Below the pieces are notes generated by a model, which was not told the origin of the DNA, searched no databases, and saw nothing but the letters and a program-made list of their open reading frames with translations. Below, one piece after another: positions 1-6,714 of a stretch of 7,707 bases of DNA. Position 1 is the first letter of the stretch; each line of letters begins with the position of its first letter. The position numbers were made by a program, and so were the translations under genes. The stretch lies in assembly GCA_945787485.1 (NCBI GenBank), contig CALZHV010000098.1, forward strand, positions 1 to 7,707, read 5' to 3'. This stretch comes from an uncultured Lachnospiraceae bacterium (GTDB lineage Bacteria; Bacillota; Clostridia; Lachnospirales; Lachnospiraceae).

Positions 1-457
1 TAACCTTTGAAGTCATTCCGCTGCCATCTTGAATCTCAAGCAAACTGTCTCTGTAAACTGAAGCAATCTTAACTTCCTTTGTTTTATTATTTATACTTGC
101 AATCATTATTGAGTCACTTCTGTTACCCTCTGCCATAGAGCTTGTACTTCGTGCATCTATACCAAATAAAGCAATTGTCGTATATTCCTTCTGCGATTCA
201 TTGGCACCTTCATTTATTGCCAGATCTTCGTGTTTAATTTCTACAACCTGTAACTGGTCAACTTTCTTATTAACGTATAATGTTGCATATCCCGCACCTA
301 ACAAAGCAAGTATAATAATTTCAACTACAAGTGCTATAGCCCATTTTACATTAGGATGTATTTTTTTCTTACCTGATGCTCTTACACCAGCCTTTGAATC
401 TGTACGTCTTGAACTATCAGGATTAGAATTCTTCTTATTATTTTGTTCCTTACTCAT
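1..457 (-). CDS. LCP (LytR-CpsA-Psr) family protein, partial: N-terminal 152 codons, runs off the left edge
   Basis: The minus strand is open from an ATG at 457 to position 1 without a stop. AGGAG at 466-470 lies 8 nt before the ATG and fixes the start. Visible parts: a basic, Ser/Asn/Lys-rich cytoplasmic tail (residues 1-38), one transmembrane helix (about 39-61, rich in Ala/Ile/Leu/Val), a short linker, then the start of an extracellular LCP domain from about residue 92. The family pattern is clear: ALFGIDAR (96-103), RSDSIMIASIN (113-123) and the YRDS element (135-138), which correspond to the conserved Asp/Arg residues that hold the lipid pyrophosphate in characterised LCP proteins. Known role of the family: phosphotransferases that move polymers such as wall teichoic acid or capsule from an undecaprenyl-pyrophosphate carrier to peptidoglycan, outside the membrane. 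The rest of the domain and any C-terminal extension lie outside the window. The particular polymer cannot be told from this piece. Confidence 0.9.
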   Translation of the reverse strand, partial: MSKEQNNKKNSNPDSSRRTDSKAGVRASGKKKIHPNVKWAIALVVEIIILALLGAGYATLYVNKKVDQLQVVEIKHEDLAINEGANESQKEYTTIALFGIDARSTSSMAEGNRSDSIMIASINNKTKEVKIASVYRDSLLEIQDGSGMTSKV

Positions 458-533
458 TTTTTCAACTCCTATTTTGTTCATTTCTTTACATGGTAAATAT
501 AATTTAGCTTATTTGCCTATCTGTCTACTATAC

Positions 534-562
534 ATTATAGAACTTAAAAATACAACCTAAAA
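534..562 (-). promoter_or_regulatory. Candidate promoter for the LCP gene
   Basis: On the minus strand a perfect TATAAT lies at 539-534, which would place transcription start near 527 and give a leader of about 70 nt. Seventeen bases upstream (562-557) the -35 hexamer reads TTTTAG, a poor match. The region is so AT-rich that a -10 match alone is weak evidence. Confidence 0.35.
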
Positions 563-631
563 AATTACATTATTCGAATATTAATAAAATATTAAAAATT
601 ATTTTTGCGTATAATTTATGTAAAATAGTAT

Positions 632-686
632 ATACAACAAATAAAAAATTATTTTATAATGCTTTATATTCAATGTTTTGTTGTAT
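632..686. repeat. Inverted repeat, 10-bp perfect arms, in the divergent intergenic region
   Basis: The arm ATACAACAAA at 632-641 is matched exactly by its reverse complement TTTGTTGTAT at 677-686, with a 35-base spacer. The spacer contains a TATAAT at 655-660 on the plus strand. This could be a pair of binding sites for a dimeric regulator, or chance in very AT-rich DNA. The arms contain three G/C bases each, so a stable RNA stem is not expected. Confidence 0.45.
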
Positions 687-711
687 TTAGATTTGCAATA
701 TGATAAACTAT

Positions 712-745
712 TTTTTAATAGTGTCTTGAATGCTATTATGCATTC
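712..745 (+). promoter_or_regulatory. Candidate extended -10 promoter for the GT2 operon, framed by a dyad
   Basis: TGCTATTAT at 731-739 fits an extended -10 element (TGn followed by TATTAT), with a T-rich -35 region at 711-717. It would start transcription near 746, about 20 nt before the ATG. The TATTAT is flanked by perfect inverted arms GAATGC (728-733) and GCATTC (740-745), so the -10 sits exactly in the centre of an operator-like dyad. An alternative promoter is TTGCAA at 693-698 with TTAATA at 715-720 (16-bp spacer). Neither is proven. Confidence 0.4.
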
Positions 746-754
746 GGCAAATTA

Positions 755-759
755 AGAGG
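755..759 (+). promoter_or_regulatory. Ribosome binding site that selects the GT2 start at 767
   Basis: AGAGG at 755-759 ends one base before an ATG at 761 but 7 bases before a second in-frame ATG at 767. One base is too close for initiation, so 767 is the better start. Confidence 0.7.
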
Positions 760-766
760 TATGAAA

Positions 767-1525
767 ATGGATCATAATAATACTAACAAACAAATGTACC
801 TTTCCGTAGTAATGCCAGCTTACAATGAAGGAGCACATATAGAAGCAAATCTGCTTAAAACATCAGAAACTATTTCTAAATTTGTAAAAAATTATGAAAT
901 AATTGCAGTCGACGACGGAAGTTCTGACAATACTAATGTCGGTATGAAAAATGCCGCAAATCAAGATTCTCATATTAAATTTATATCTTATGAGTCGAAT
1001 AAGGGCAAAGGCTACGCTATTGTTCAAGGTGTCAAAGCTTCAGAAGGCGAATTTATTGCATTTCTTGATTCCGATCTTGAATTAAATCCTTCAATGTTAA
1101 AAGGATTTTTAAAGGCAATTAATAAAACCGGAGCCGATATCGCAATAGGCTCCAAGCTTCATAAGGATTCAAAGCTTGATTATCCTATTACCCGCAGAAT
1201 TTTGAGCGTTGGTTATTTCATAATTTTAAAGGTTTTATTTAAGTTAAATCTTAAAGACACACAGACCGGCATCAAATTATTTAAAGCACCGGTAATAAAA
1301 TCAATTTGCGAGAATCTTTCCACTACAGGCTTTGCATTTGATATCGAAATACTCGCAACAGCCGCAAGTAAGGGATATAAAATAATTGAAATGCCTATTA
1401 AACTTGTTTTTTTACGAGACAGAAAGGAAAAATCCCGAATTACAATACCACTTATAATAAAGGTATTTAAGGATACACTACAAATAAAGAAAAAACTTAG
1501 GGGGAAAAACAATGGAGAAAGTTAA
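767..1525 (+). CDS. Family 2 glycosyltransferase, polyprenyl/dolichyl-phosphate sugar synthase type
   Basis: The protein has 252 residues from the ATG at 767 (254 from the ATG at 761, rejected on ribosome-site spacing). It has a GT-A fold of the DPM1/ALG5-like GT2 group: PAYNEG (17-22), the nucleotide-binding DDGSSDNT (49-56), the metal-binding DSD (101-103), an IGSKLH stretch (127-132), DTQTGIKLF (164-172) and FAFDIEIL (189-196). These occur in the order and spacing usual for enzymes that move mannose or glucose from a nucleotide sugar to a lipid phosphate at the cytoplasmic face of the membrane. There is no C-terminal membrane-helix pair; the hydrophobic stretch near 147-160 and the very basic C-terminus may let it lie on the membrane. 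In bacteria the acceptor would be undecaprenyl phosphate. The end overlaps the next gene by 14 nt, so the two are almost surely co-transcribed. The sugar is not decided by sequence. Confidence 0.9.
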   Translation: MDHNNTNKQMYLSVVMPAYNEGAHIEANLLKTSETISKFVKNYEIIAVDDGSSDNTNVGMKNAANQDSHIKFISYESNKGKGYAIVQGVKASEGEFIAFLDSDLELNPSMLKGFLKAINKTGADIAIGSKLHKDSKLDYPITRRILSVGYFIILKVLFKLNLKDTQTGIKLFKAPVIKSICENLSTTGFAFDIEILATAASKGYKIIEMPIKLVFLRDRKEKSRITIPLIIKVFKDTLQIKKKLRGKNNGES

Positions 1526-2729
1526 GAAACTCCTTGCCGAGCATGGACAAGTTCAGCTTCTTAAATTTTATGACGAGCTTTCATCTGAAGAGAAAGCTAA
1601 TCTTATCACTCAAATCAATTCTATTGATTGGTCATTTAACAAAGATTCATCAACTCACATTTCAGATAAAGACAGTGTGATTGAGCCAATAACAGCGTTA
1701 TCTGTTGATGAAATCGAAAAGTCAAGGTATGAATTTGAAAAAATAGGAATTGAAGCTATTAAACGCGGCGAGTTATGTCTTTTAGTGCTTGCCGGTGGTC
1801 AGGGTACAAGGCTTGGATACGAGAAACCAAAGGGTTCATTTAATATGGGGATAGAAAATGAACTTTTTATTTTTCAGTTGCTTATTGAACATACACTTGA
1901 TGTTGTAAAAAAATGTGATACATGGATTCATATGTATGTAATGACCAGTGATATCAATTATGATGATACAACTAATTTTTTCAGAGAACACAATTATTTT
2001 GGATATAACAGTGACTTCATTCACTTTTTTGTACAGGAATTAAATCCTTGCACGGATTTAAACGGCAAAATTCTTTTGAATTCCAAATCCTCGATTGCCA
2101 TGGCGCCTAACGGAAACGGAGGCTGGTTTAGTTCAATGCACAGATGTGGCATTTTAGACCATATATTTGATACTCCGATTAAATGGATTAATGTCTTTGC
2201 TGTTGACAATGTTCTTCAGCGTATCGCCGATCCTGTTTTTCTCGGTGCAACTATTTCGTGCAATAAAATGTGCGGTTCAAAGGTAGTAAGAAAGGCAACT
2301 CCGGAAGAGCGTGTTGGCGCAATCTGTTTACAAAATGGCAAACCTCACATTATAGAATACTATGAGCTTTCTGATGAAATGATGCACCAGACAAACGAGG
2401 ACGGAAGTCTTGCTTATGGTTATGGAGTGATTCTTAATTATCTCTTCCCTATAAACAGACTTAAGGAAACTTTAGATATAAAGATGCCTCTTCATATTGC
2501 AAAAAAAGTTATTCCATATGTAAATGACGACGGACTTCTTATAAAACCTGAACAGCCTAATGGTCTGAAATACGAAACATTAGCACTTGATTTGATTCAT
2601 GAAATGGATGATTGTCTTGTTTTTGAAGTTGAAAGAGAAAAGGAATTTGCACCTGTAAAGAACAAATCCGGTACTGATTCAATTGATACAGCAAGAGAAT
2701 TGCTTATTAAAAATGGCTACACACTTTAG
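1512..2729 (+). CDS. UDPGP-family uridylyltransferase, resembling UDP-N-acetylhexosamine pyrophosphorylase (UAP1-like)
   Basis: A 405-aa protein whose ATG lies 7 nt after AGGGGG (1499-1504), inside the end of the preceding gene. It makes a UDP-sugar from UTP and a sugar 1-phosphate in the cytoplasm. Visible motifs: the nucleotide loop LAGGQGTRLG (93-102), KPKGSF (105-110), MTSD (144-147), APNGNGG (198-204), AVDN (230-233), ADPVFLG (239-245), GSKVVRKATPEERVG (255-269), HIAKKVIPYV (328-337), NGLKYETL (350-357) and REKEFAPVKN (375-384). This order is that of eukaryotic UAP1 and its bacterial relatives rather than of GalU or GlmU, which belong to other families. Residues 1-85 are helical and less conserved. 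Substrate may be GlcNAc-1-P, GalNAc-1-P or glucose-1-P; databases often name such bacterial proteins UTP--glucose-1-phosphate uridylyltransferase. Its product could feed the GT2 enzyme encoded just upstream. The stop codon TAG sits at the apex of the terminator hairpin. Confidence 0.88.
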   Translation: MEKVKKLLAEHGQVQLLKFYDELSSEEKANLITQINSIDWSFNKDSSTHISDKDSVIEPITALSVDEIEKSRYEFEKIGIEAIKRGELCLLVLAGGQGTRLGYEKPKGSFNMGIENELFIFQLLIEHTLDVVKKCDTWIHMYVMTSDINYDDTTNFFREHNYFGYNSDFIHFFVQELNPCTDLNGKILLNSKSSIAMAPNGNGGWFSSMHRCGILDHIFDTPIKWINVFAVDNVLQRIADPVFLGATISCNKMCGSKVVRKATPEERVGAICLQNGKPHIIEYYELSDEMMHQTNEDGSLAYGYGVILNYLFPINRLKETLDIKMPLHIAKKVIPYVNDDGLLIKPEQPNGLKYETLALDLIHEMDDCLVFEVEREKEFAPVKNKSGTDSIDTARELLIKNGYTL

Positions 2730-2741
2730 TGTGTAGCCATT
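2712..2741. terminator. Shared intrinsic terminator between convergent genes
   Basis: A perfect 13-bp stem (2712-2724 with 2729-2741) closes a TTTA loop. The left arm is coding: it encodes the C-terminal Asn-Gly-Tyr-Thr of the uridylyltransferase, and the TAG stop lies at the loop. On the minus strand the stem runs straight into a run of T (complement of the A run 2709-2713), which makes a good terminator for the large secreted-protein gene ending at 2756. On the plus strand the following bases (CTCTTTGTG) are only moderately T-rich, so termination that way may be weaker. Confidence 0.85.
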
Positions 2742-2755
2742 CTCTTTGTGTAAGG

Positions 2756-5700
2756 TTATTTTGCTTTAGCGCTTACAACCTTTGACCACTTTGACTTGTA
2801 TTTTACTATTTCACCTGATGTTTTTATATATCTTCTTTCTGTTCTAATCTTAAAGTAGTATTTCTGTCCACTCTTAAGATTTGATATTGTACATGCAACC
2901 TTTCCTGCCGGAACGCTTACTGCTTTTGCATTACTGAAATCACTCTTTGTAGAATACATAATGTAGTAACATGATGTTTGAACATCCTGTCTGTACCACT
3001 CTATTCTTATCGATTTAGAGCGTGGTGTAAGACTTCTTATAGATGTTCCCTTTGGATTAATAACAAATGACTTTGTTACCTTTCCGGTATAATAACCTTT
3101 AAATGTAATTGTAACAGTTGCTTTTCCGGCTTTTATATTATTTGTATATTGAACCGAATAATGGTTTGTTGAGATAACATATCCCTTGCTGTTTTTCACT
3201 GTTACTGCAGGCTTAATTTCTTTTCCGGTGTATACATATTCTGTTGCTGCAAGAGATATACTTGATGCCTTGTAAATATTTCTTTTTAAAGTCTCTTTTC
3301 CACATCTTGAACAGGTTTGTATTATCTTTCCATCCTTTGTCGCAGTTGCCTTTACAACTCTATCATTACAATAATCATGACCTAATGCAGGTATGGCAAC
3401 GTCCTTTTCAATGCCATCATTTACACATACGCTTCTTAATATTCCTTCTTCTTCACATGTAGGCTCAAGCGCAACGAATGACTCGCCATATTCATGTTCA
3501 TCACCATTTGAATTGTAATAAACATTAGCTGCTTTCCATTTTACATTATCATTATTAACCTTAATATTTGCATATTCCTCTTCCGTACCTTCATAGAATA
3601 TAGCCACAAGTCCATCAAAATAAGTTGAAGAGCTAATTAATTTTAAAGTATTTGGAACATATACTTCCTTTACAACAGGAAGACTAAACTTAAAATCATG
3701 AATTGTCAGGCCTTTGCCAAATTTCAGTCTGTATACTTCCTGACATAATAATGCATTATCTTCTATACATGTTACAGAATCCGGTAATACAAGCTCTGTA
3801 ACCTTTAATTCAGAAATAGCCTCTGCTTTTATTGTCTCTACACCATCCGGAACACAATATGTATCCCTTCTATAACCGGTATCAGCAGTTTCAATATATC
3901 TAGGTACGCAATATAATATCTTTCCGTCCTTGCTAAGTAAGGCACCATCTACACTTTTGAAATATTGATTGTTTTCGTCAACATTGATTCTTATTAATTT
4001 TGAGTTAACCTGCATATTAAAAGCGCCTTGACCAATTTCCTCAACACCTGCAGGAATATAGACTTCTTCACATTCTTCTGTTAATTCAAATGCATGATGT
4101 CCGATTATTTTAACAGAATCAGATATATTAATTGACGAAAGCTTATTATTTTGCCAGAATGCCAAAGGAGATATTTCAACCAGACTGTTCGGCATGTCTA
4201 CACTACAGTTTGACTGGCAGCATGCAAAATTGGCAAATCCTATTTTTGTAATTCCCTCTTCAATCTTTATTCCGTTTATAACATTTCTATAACCGGACCA
4301 TGGAATCGTATCAAGTTCCTCCATATTTAATTCATCACCAATTTTTGCATAATCAGGCATTTCGCCTTCCCCTGAAATTGTAAGCTTATAATCGCTTGTC
4401 AATTGCCATGTAATTGTATCTGTTACTGCTCCACTGTCAATTACTGTTATTTCTGCTTCACCGAAAGATTCAAACAAAAAATTCTTTTCTTTTGCATAGC
4501 TTTCAGCATATGTATTCTTATAACCCTTTATTACAAATTCATCTTTGGTTGTCTCAAAATTATATTTCCATATTGATGCTAATCCTACAGGCAATAATAT
4601 ACTATCGATATTTGATGCATCCAATATTGCATAATTAATAATATATTTTGTATCTTCTGAAATAACAATATCGCCGCTCATCGCATCCGGTATTCTAACC
4701 AACATTACATCTTCATTTTCGTCTCTGGTATACAACATACCATTTTCGCTAAAATAAACACCGGCATCCATAAGCTCAATATATTCTAATTGAGGTATGG
4801 TACTGCCATCCATTATAAATACATCCGGTGATTTAGCCAGTTCAATTCTCTTTATACCACAATAATGAAATGCATATTGACCAATGCTTTCGCAATTCTC
4901 AGAAAAATTAATTTCCTCAAGCTTTGTACAATGCATAAATGCCCAATATCCTATGTTTTTCAAGCTATCAGGCATATCAAGCTTTTGTAAATATGCTTGA
5001 TATGAAAATGCTCCCAAACCAATATTAACAACACCAGATGGGATTATATAGCTTGTATCCTGTTTTTTTGCAGGATATAAAACTAATGTCTTCATATCTT
5101 TTGTAAACAATACATTATCGATTACACAATAATATTTTCCATCATCCGGCATAGTTACTGTTTCCAATTGTTCAAGAGAATCAAAGAACTGGGACATATT
5201 TACTACAGATGCCGGCAAATTAATCTCCTTTAAGTTTCTGCAACATGAAACAGCATATTCCCCTATTACTTTTATGCCTTCTTCTATTGTTATTTTTTCT
5301 ATATTATTGTCATCATCAAATGCATGACTTGCAATTGAATACACAGGATAACCTTCAATTGATGCCGGAACAACAACCTCTTTGTCTGTTCCGATGTAAT
5401 TTAAAATATTAATTCTGTTTTGATAAATTTCATATTTAAATTGCTCATTTTGATTATTTTCTTTTTGGAATTCATAGCTGCTGTCAGCTCTGGTATATTC
5501 TGCTGTTTTATCAGGATCTTCATCTGCATGATCAGCAAAATCGCCGTCGCATTTCAGGAAAAATGAATATTCAAAACAGCCTGCATCCCATGTTGAATCC
5601 ACATTATAGTATTTATCACCTATTTTAACTATATTCCATGCATGATTTTCACCGCGGGATTGTCCTGTAATAACTCTTGCGTCTATTCCTGCCTCAAGGC

Positions 5701-6577
5701 ACATACGATAAAACATTGTTGCATATCCCTGACATACACAATTTTTCTCAACTATTGCTCCGTATGAAGAATATTTAAGAATATCGGTTTCATCCTCTAA
5801 TCCATCATAATCATAAGTTACATTTTCACAAATATAATTGTAAATACTAATTATTTTATCAACATCTGTTTTATCTGAAAGCTTTAACTCTGATAAAATA
5901 CTATTGAGACATTGAGTTGCTTCATTTTCCTGTGATGCAGTTGTCATATATACTACAGTATAAACTATAGTATAAACAGATACTCCATTATCCGTAGTGG
6001 TTTTTGTTGTTTCATACATTGCCTGGCGATAATTATATCTTATATAATCACCTTCATTGCCAACTCCTGTATGTTCAAATGACTTTTCTAATAATTCAAC
6101 CGCATCAACATCTGTATCAGATTGAATTTCCAATGTAAAAGAATTTGTTCTGGAAACTAATTGTTTCCTTATTTCGGATACGGCATCATTTAAAGATACA
6201 GCTTTTACATTCTCAACTTCCGTATCATTCGTATATGCATCAAATCCATCCTCAAAATGTATATCTTTATATATTGGATTTTCTAATATACCTTTATCTA
6301 TTACAGTTGATTTAGCTGTTTCGTCTTCTGTCGCTTCTTCTGTTGCTTCTTCTGTTGCTTCAGTTACCTCCGTTGCTTCGGTTACTTCAGTTACCTCTTC
6401 TGTTGTTTCTTCGAATATTTCTTCTGTTTCATCAACAGTTTCCGTTGTTTCTATAGCATCATCTAAAGGTTTTGCATAAGAAACATTGAGACTTGCAGGT
6501 GACATGACAGGTATCATAGCAAATACCATTACGACAGCTATGAGTCTTGCAATTTTGTCTTTCCATTTACTGTTCAT
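2756..6577 (-). CDS. Large secreted protein: transglutaminase-like domain plus BspA-type leucine-rich repeats and Ig/fibronectin-like C-terminus
   Basis: A 1273-aa protein; the ATG at 6577 has AGGAGGG (6584-6590) 6 nt upstream. Parts in order: signal peptide (1-35, basic start, hydrophobic 12-29, likely cut after SYA); Thr/Glu-rich low-complexity linker (about 43-88); a mixed region (95-215); a transglutaminase-like domain (about 220-335) with Cys282 in CQGYA, His312 in NHAWN and Asp327 in VDSTWD, so the triad is intact; a first BspA-like LRR block (about 385-700); a short ITWQL...LTISGEGEMPDY module (722-743) typical of such proteins; a second LRR block (about 765-1022); two Cys/GH modules (1028-1098) like those with CxxCG and PALGH; an Ig-like module (about 1105-1174); and a fibronectin III-like end (1178-1273). 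There is no LPXTG or choline-binding repeat, so retention on the cell is unclear. Probable role: surface adhesion, host or glycoprotein interaction, or protein processing. The substrate of the transglutaminase-like domain is unknown; many members are proteases rather than cross-linkers. Confidence 0.88.
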   Translation of the reverse strand: MNSKWKDKIARLIAVVMVFAMIPVMSPASLNVSYAKPLDDAIETTETVDETEEIFEETTEEVTEVTEATEVTEATEEATEEATEDETAKSTVIDKGILENPIYKDIHFEDGFDAYTNDTEVENVKAVSLNDAVSEIRKQLVSRTNSFTLEIQSDTDVDAVELLEKSFEHTGVGNEGDYIRYNYRQAMYETTKTTTDNGVSVYTIVYTVVYMTTASQENEATQCLNSILSELKLSDKTDVDKIISIYNYICENVTYDYDGLEDETDILKYSSYGAIVEKNCVCQGYATMFYRMCLEAGIDARVITGQSRGENHAWNIVKIGDKYYNVDSTWDAGCFEYSFFLKCDGDFADHADEDPDKTAEYTRADSSYEFQKENNQNEQFKYEIYQNRINILNYIGTDKEVVVPASIEGYPVYSIASHAFDDDNNIEKITIEEGIKVIGEYAVSCCRNLKEINLPASVVNMSQFFDSLEQLETVTMPDDGKYYCVIDNVLFTKDMKTLVLYPAKKQDTSYIIPSGVVNIGLGAFSYQAYLQKLDMPDSLKNIGYWAFMHCTKLEEINFSENCESIGQYAFHYCGIKRIELAKSPDVFIMDGSTIPQLEYIELMDAGVYFSENGMLYTRDENEDVMLVRIPDAMSGDIVISEDTKYIINYAILDASNIDSILLPVGLASIWKYNFETTKDEFVIKGYKNTYAESYAKEKNFLFESFGEAEITVIDSGAVTDTITWQLTSDYKLTISGEGEMPDYAKIGDELNMEELDTIPWSGYRNVINGIKIEEGITKIGFANFACCQSNCSVDMPNSLVEISPLAFWQNNKLSSINISDSVKIIGHHAFELTEECEEVYIPAGVEEIGQGAFNMQVNSKLIRINVDENNQYFKSVDGALLSKDGKILYCVPRYIETADTGYRRDTYCVPDGVETIKAEAISELKVTELVLPDSVTCIEDNALLCQEVYRLKFGKGLTIHDFKFSLPVVKEVYVPNTLKLISSSTYFDGLVAIFYEGTEEEYANIKVNNDNVKWKAANVYYNSNGDEHEYGESFVALEPTCEEEGILRSVCVNDGIEKDVAIPALGHDYCNDRVVKATATKDGKIIQTCSRCGKETLKRNIYKASSISLAATEYVYTGKEIKPAVTVKNSKGYVISTNHYSVQYTNNIKAGKATVTITFKGYYTGKVTKSFVINPKGTSIRSLTPRSKSIRIEWYRQDVQTSCYYIMYSTKSDFSNAKAVSVPAGKVACTISNLKSGQKYYFKIRTERRYIKTSGEIVKYKSKWSKVVSAKAK
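6314..6451 (-). repeat. Low-complexity Thr/Glu-coding tandem repeat inside the secreted protein gene
   Basis: This stretch encodes residues about 43-88, built almost only of Thr, Glu, Val and Ala in short degenerate units such as EVTEAT and EEAT. At DNA level it consists of imperfect 12-18-base units on the plus strand of the type GTTGCTTCTTCT and GTTACCTC. It lies just after the signal peptide and is probably an extended, acidic spacer. Such tracts can change length by slippage. Confidence 0.8.
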
Positions 6578-6612
6578 ATTAGTCCCTCCTCAATACGAAA
6601 AATTATAAACAA

Positions 6613-6641
6613 ATTATAATATACACAAAATATATTGGCAA
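6613..6641 (-). promoter_or_regulatory. Strong sigma-A-type promoter for the secreted LRR protein
   Basis: On the minus strand TTGCCA (6641-6636) and a perfect TATAAT (6618-6613) are separated by 17 bases. Transcription would start near 6606, giving a leader of about 29 nt that contains the AGGAGGG site. Together with the terminator just upstream, this makes the gene an independent unit from rfbA. Confidence 0.7.
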
Positions 6642-6682
6642 TAATTATGGGTTTCGAGAGTGATTTTTGTGAATAATCCACA

Positions 6683-6714
6683 AAAAAATAAGCGGACAAG
6701 TCCGCTTATTTTTT
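6683..6714 (-). terminator. Intrinsic terminator directly after rfbA
   Basis: A perfect 14-bp stem (6683-6696 with 6701-6714) with the core AAGCGGA/TCCGCTT and a four-base loop. Read on the minus strand, it begins within the TAA stop codon of rfbA (6713-6715) and ends in seven T residues (complement of 6682-6688), a classic rho-independent signal. The plus strand also ends in six T, so it could work both ways, but only rfbA transcripts are expected to reach it. Confidence 0.92.

Larger units (their letters stand above)
458..766. other. AT-rich intergenic region between divergent genes
   Basis: About 310 bases with no credible gene, separating the minus-strand LCP gene from the plus-strand GT2 gene. 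It holds the two ribosome binding sites, candidate promoters in both directions, a 10-bp inverted repeat (632-641/677-686) and a 6-6-6 dyad (728-745). The middle part (about 560-720) is extremely rich in A and T. The open frame on the plus strand that crosses 201-560 lies opposite the LCP gene and is not a gene. Confidence 0.7.

Noticed and set aside
201..560. Plus-strand open frame of 119 codons
   Set aside because: It lies opposite the LCP gene, has no ribosome site, and its Cys/Ser/Ile/Phe-rich translation is what an antisense frame gives. The minus-strand frame matches a known family.
761..766. ATG at 761 as start of the GT2 gene
   Set aside because: Only one base after the AGAGG ribosome site; the ATG at 767 has a normal 7-base spacing.
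1213..1512. Minus-strand open frame inside the GT2 gene
   Set aside because: Antisense shadow of a clear GT2 coding sequence, without its own ribosome site or family resemblance.
1836..2209. Two short minus-strand frames inside the uridylyltransferase gene
   Set aside because: Both are antisense to conserved motifs of the uridylyltransferase and resemble no protein.
3244..4638. Plus-strand frames at 3244-3462 and 4414-4638
   Set aside because: Leu/His/Phe-rich antisense shadows of the LRR protein gene.
6314..6451. Possible CRISPR-like or satellite array
   Set aside because: The units are short, adjoining and degenerate, with no unique spacers, and they keep an open frame coding for a Thr/Glu linker.
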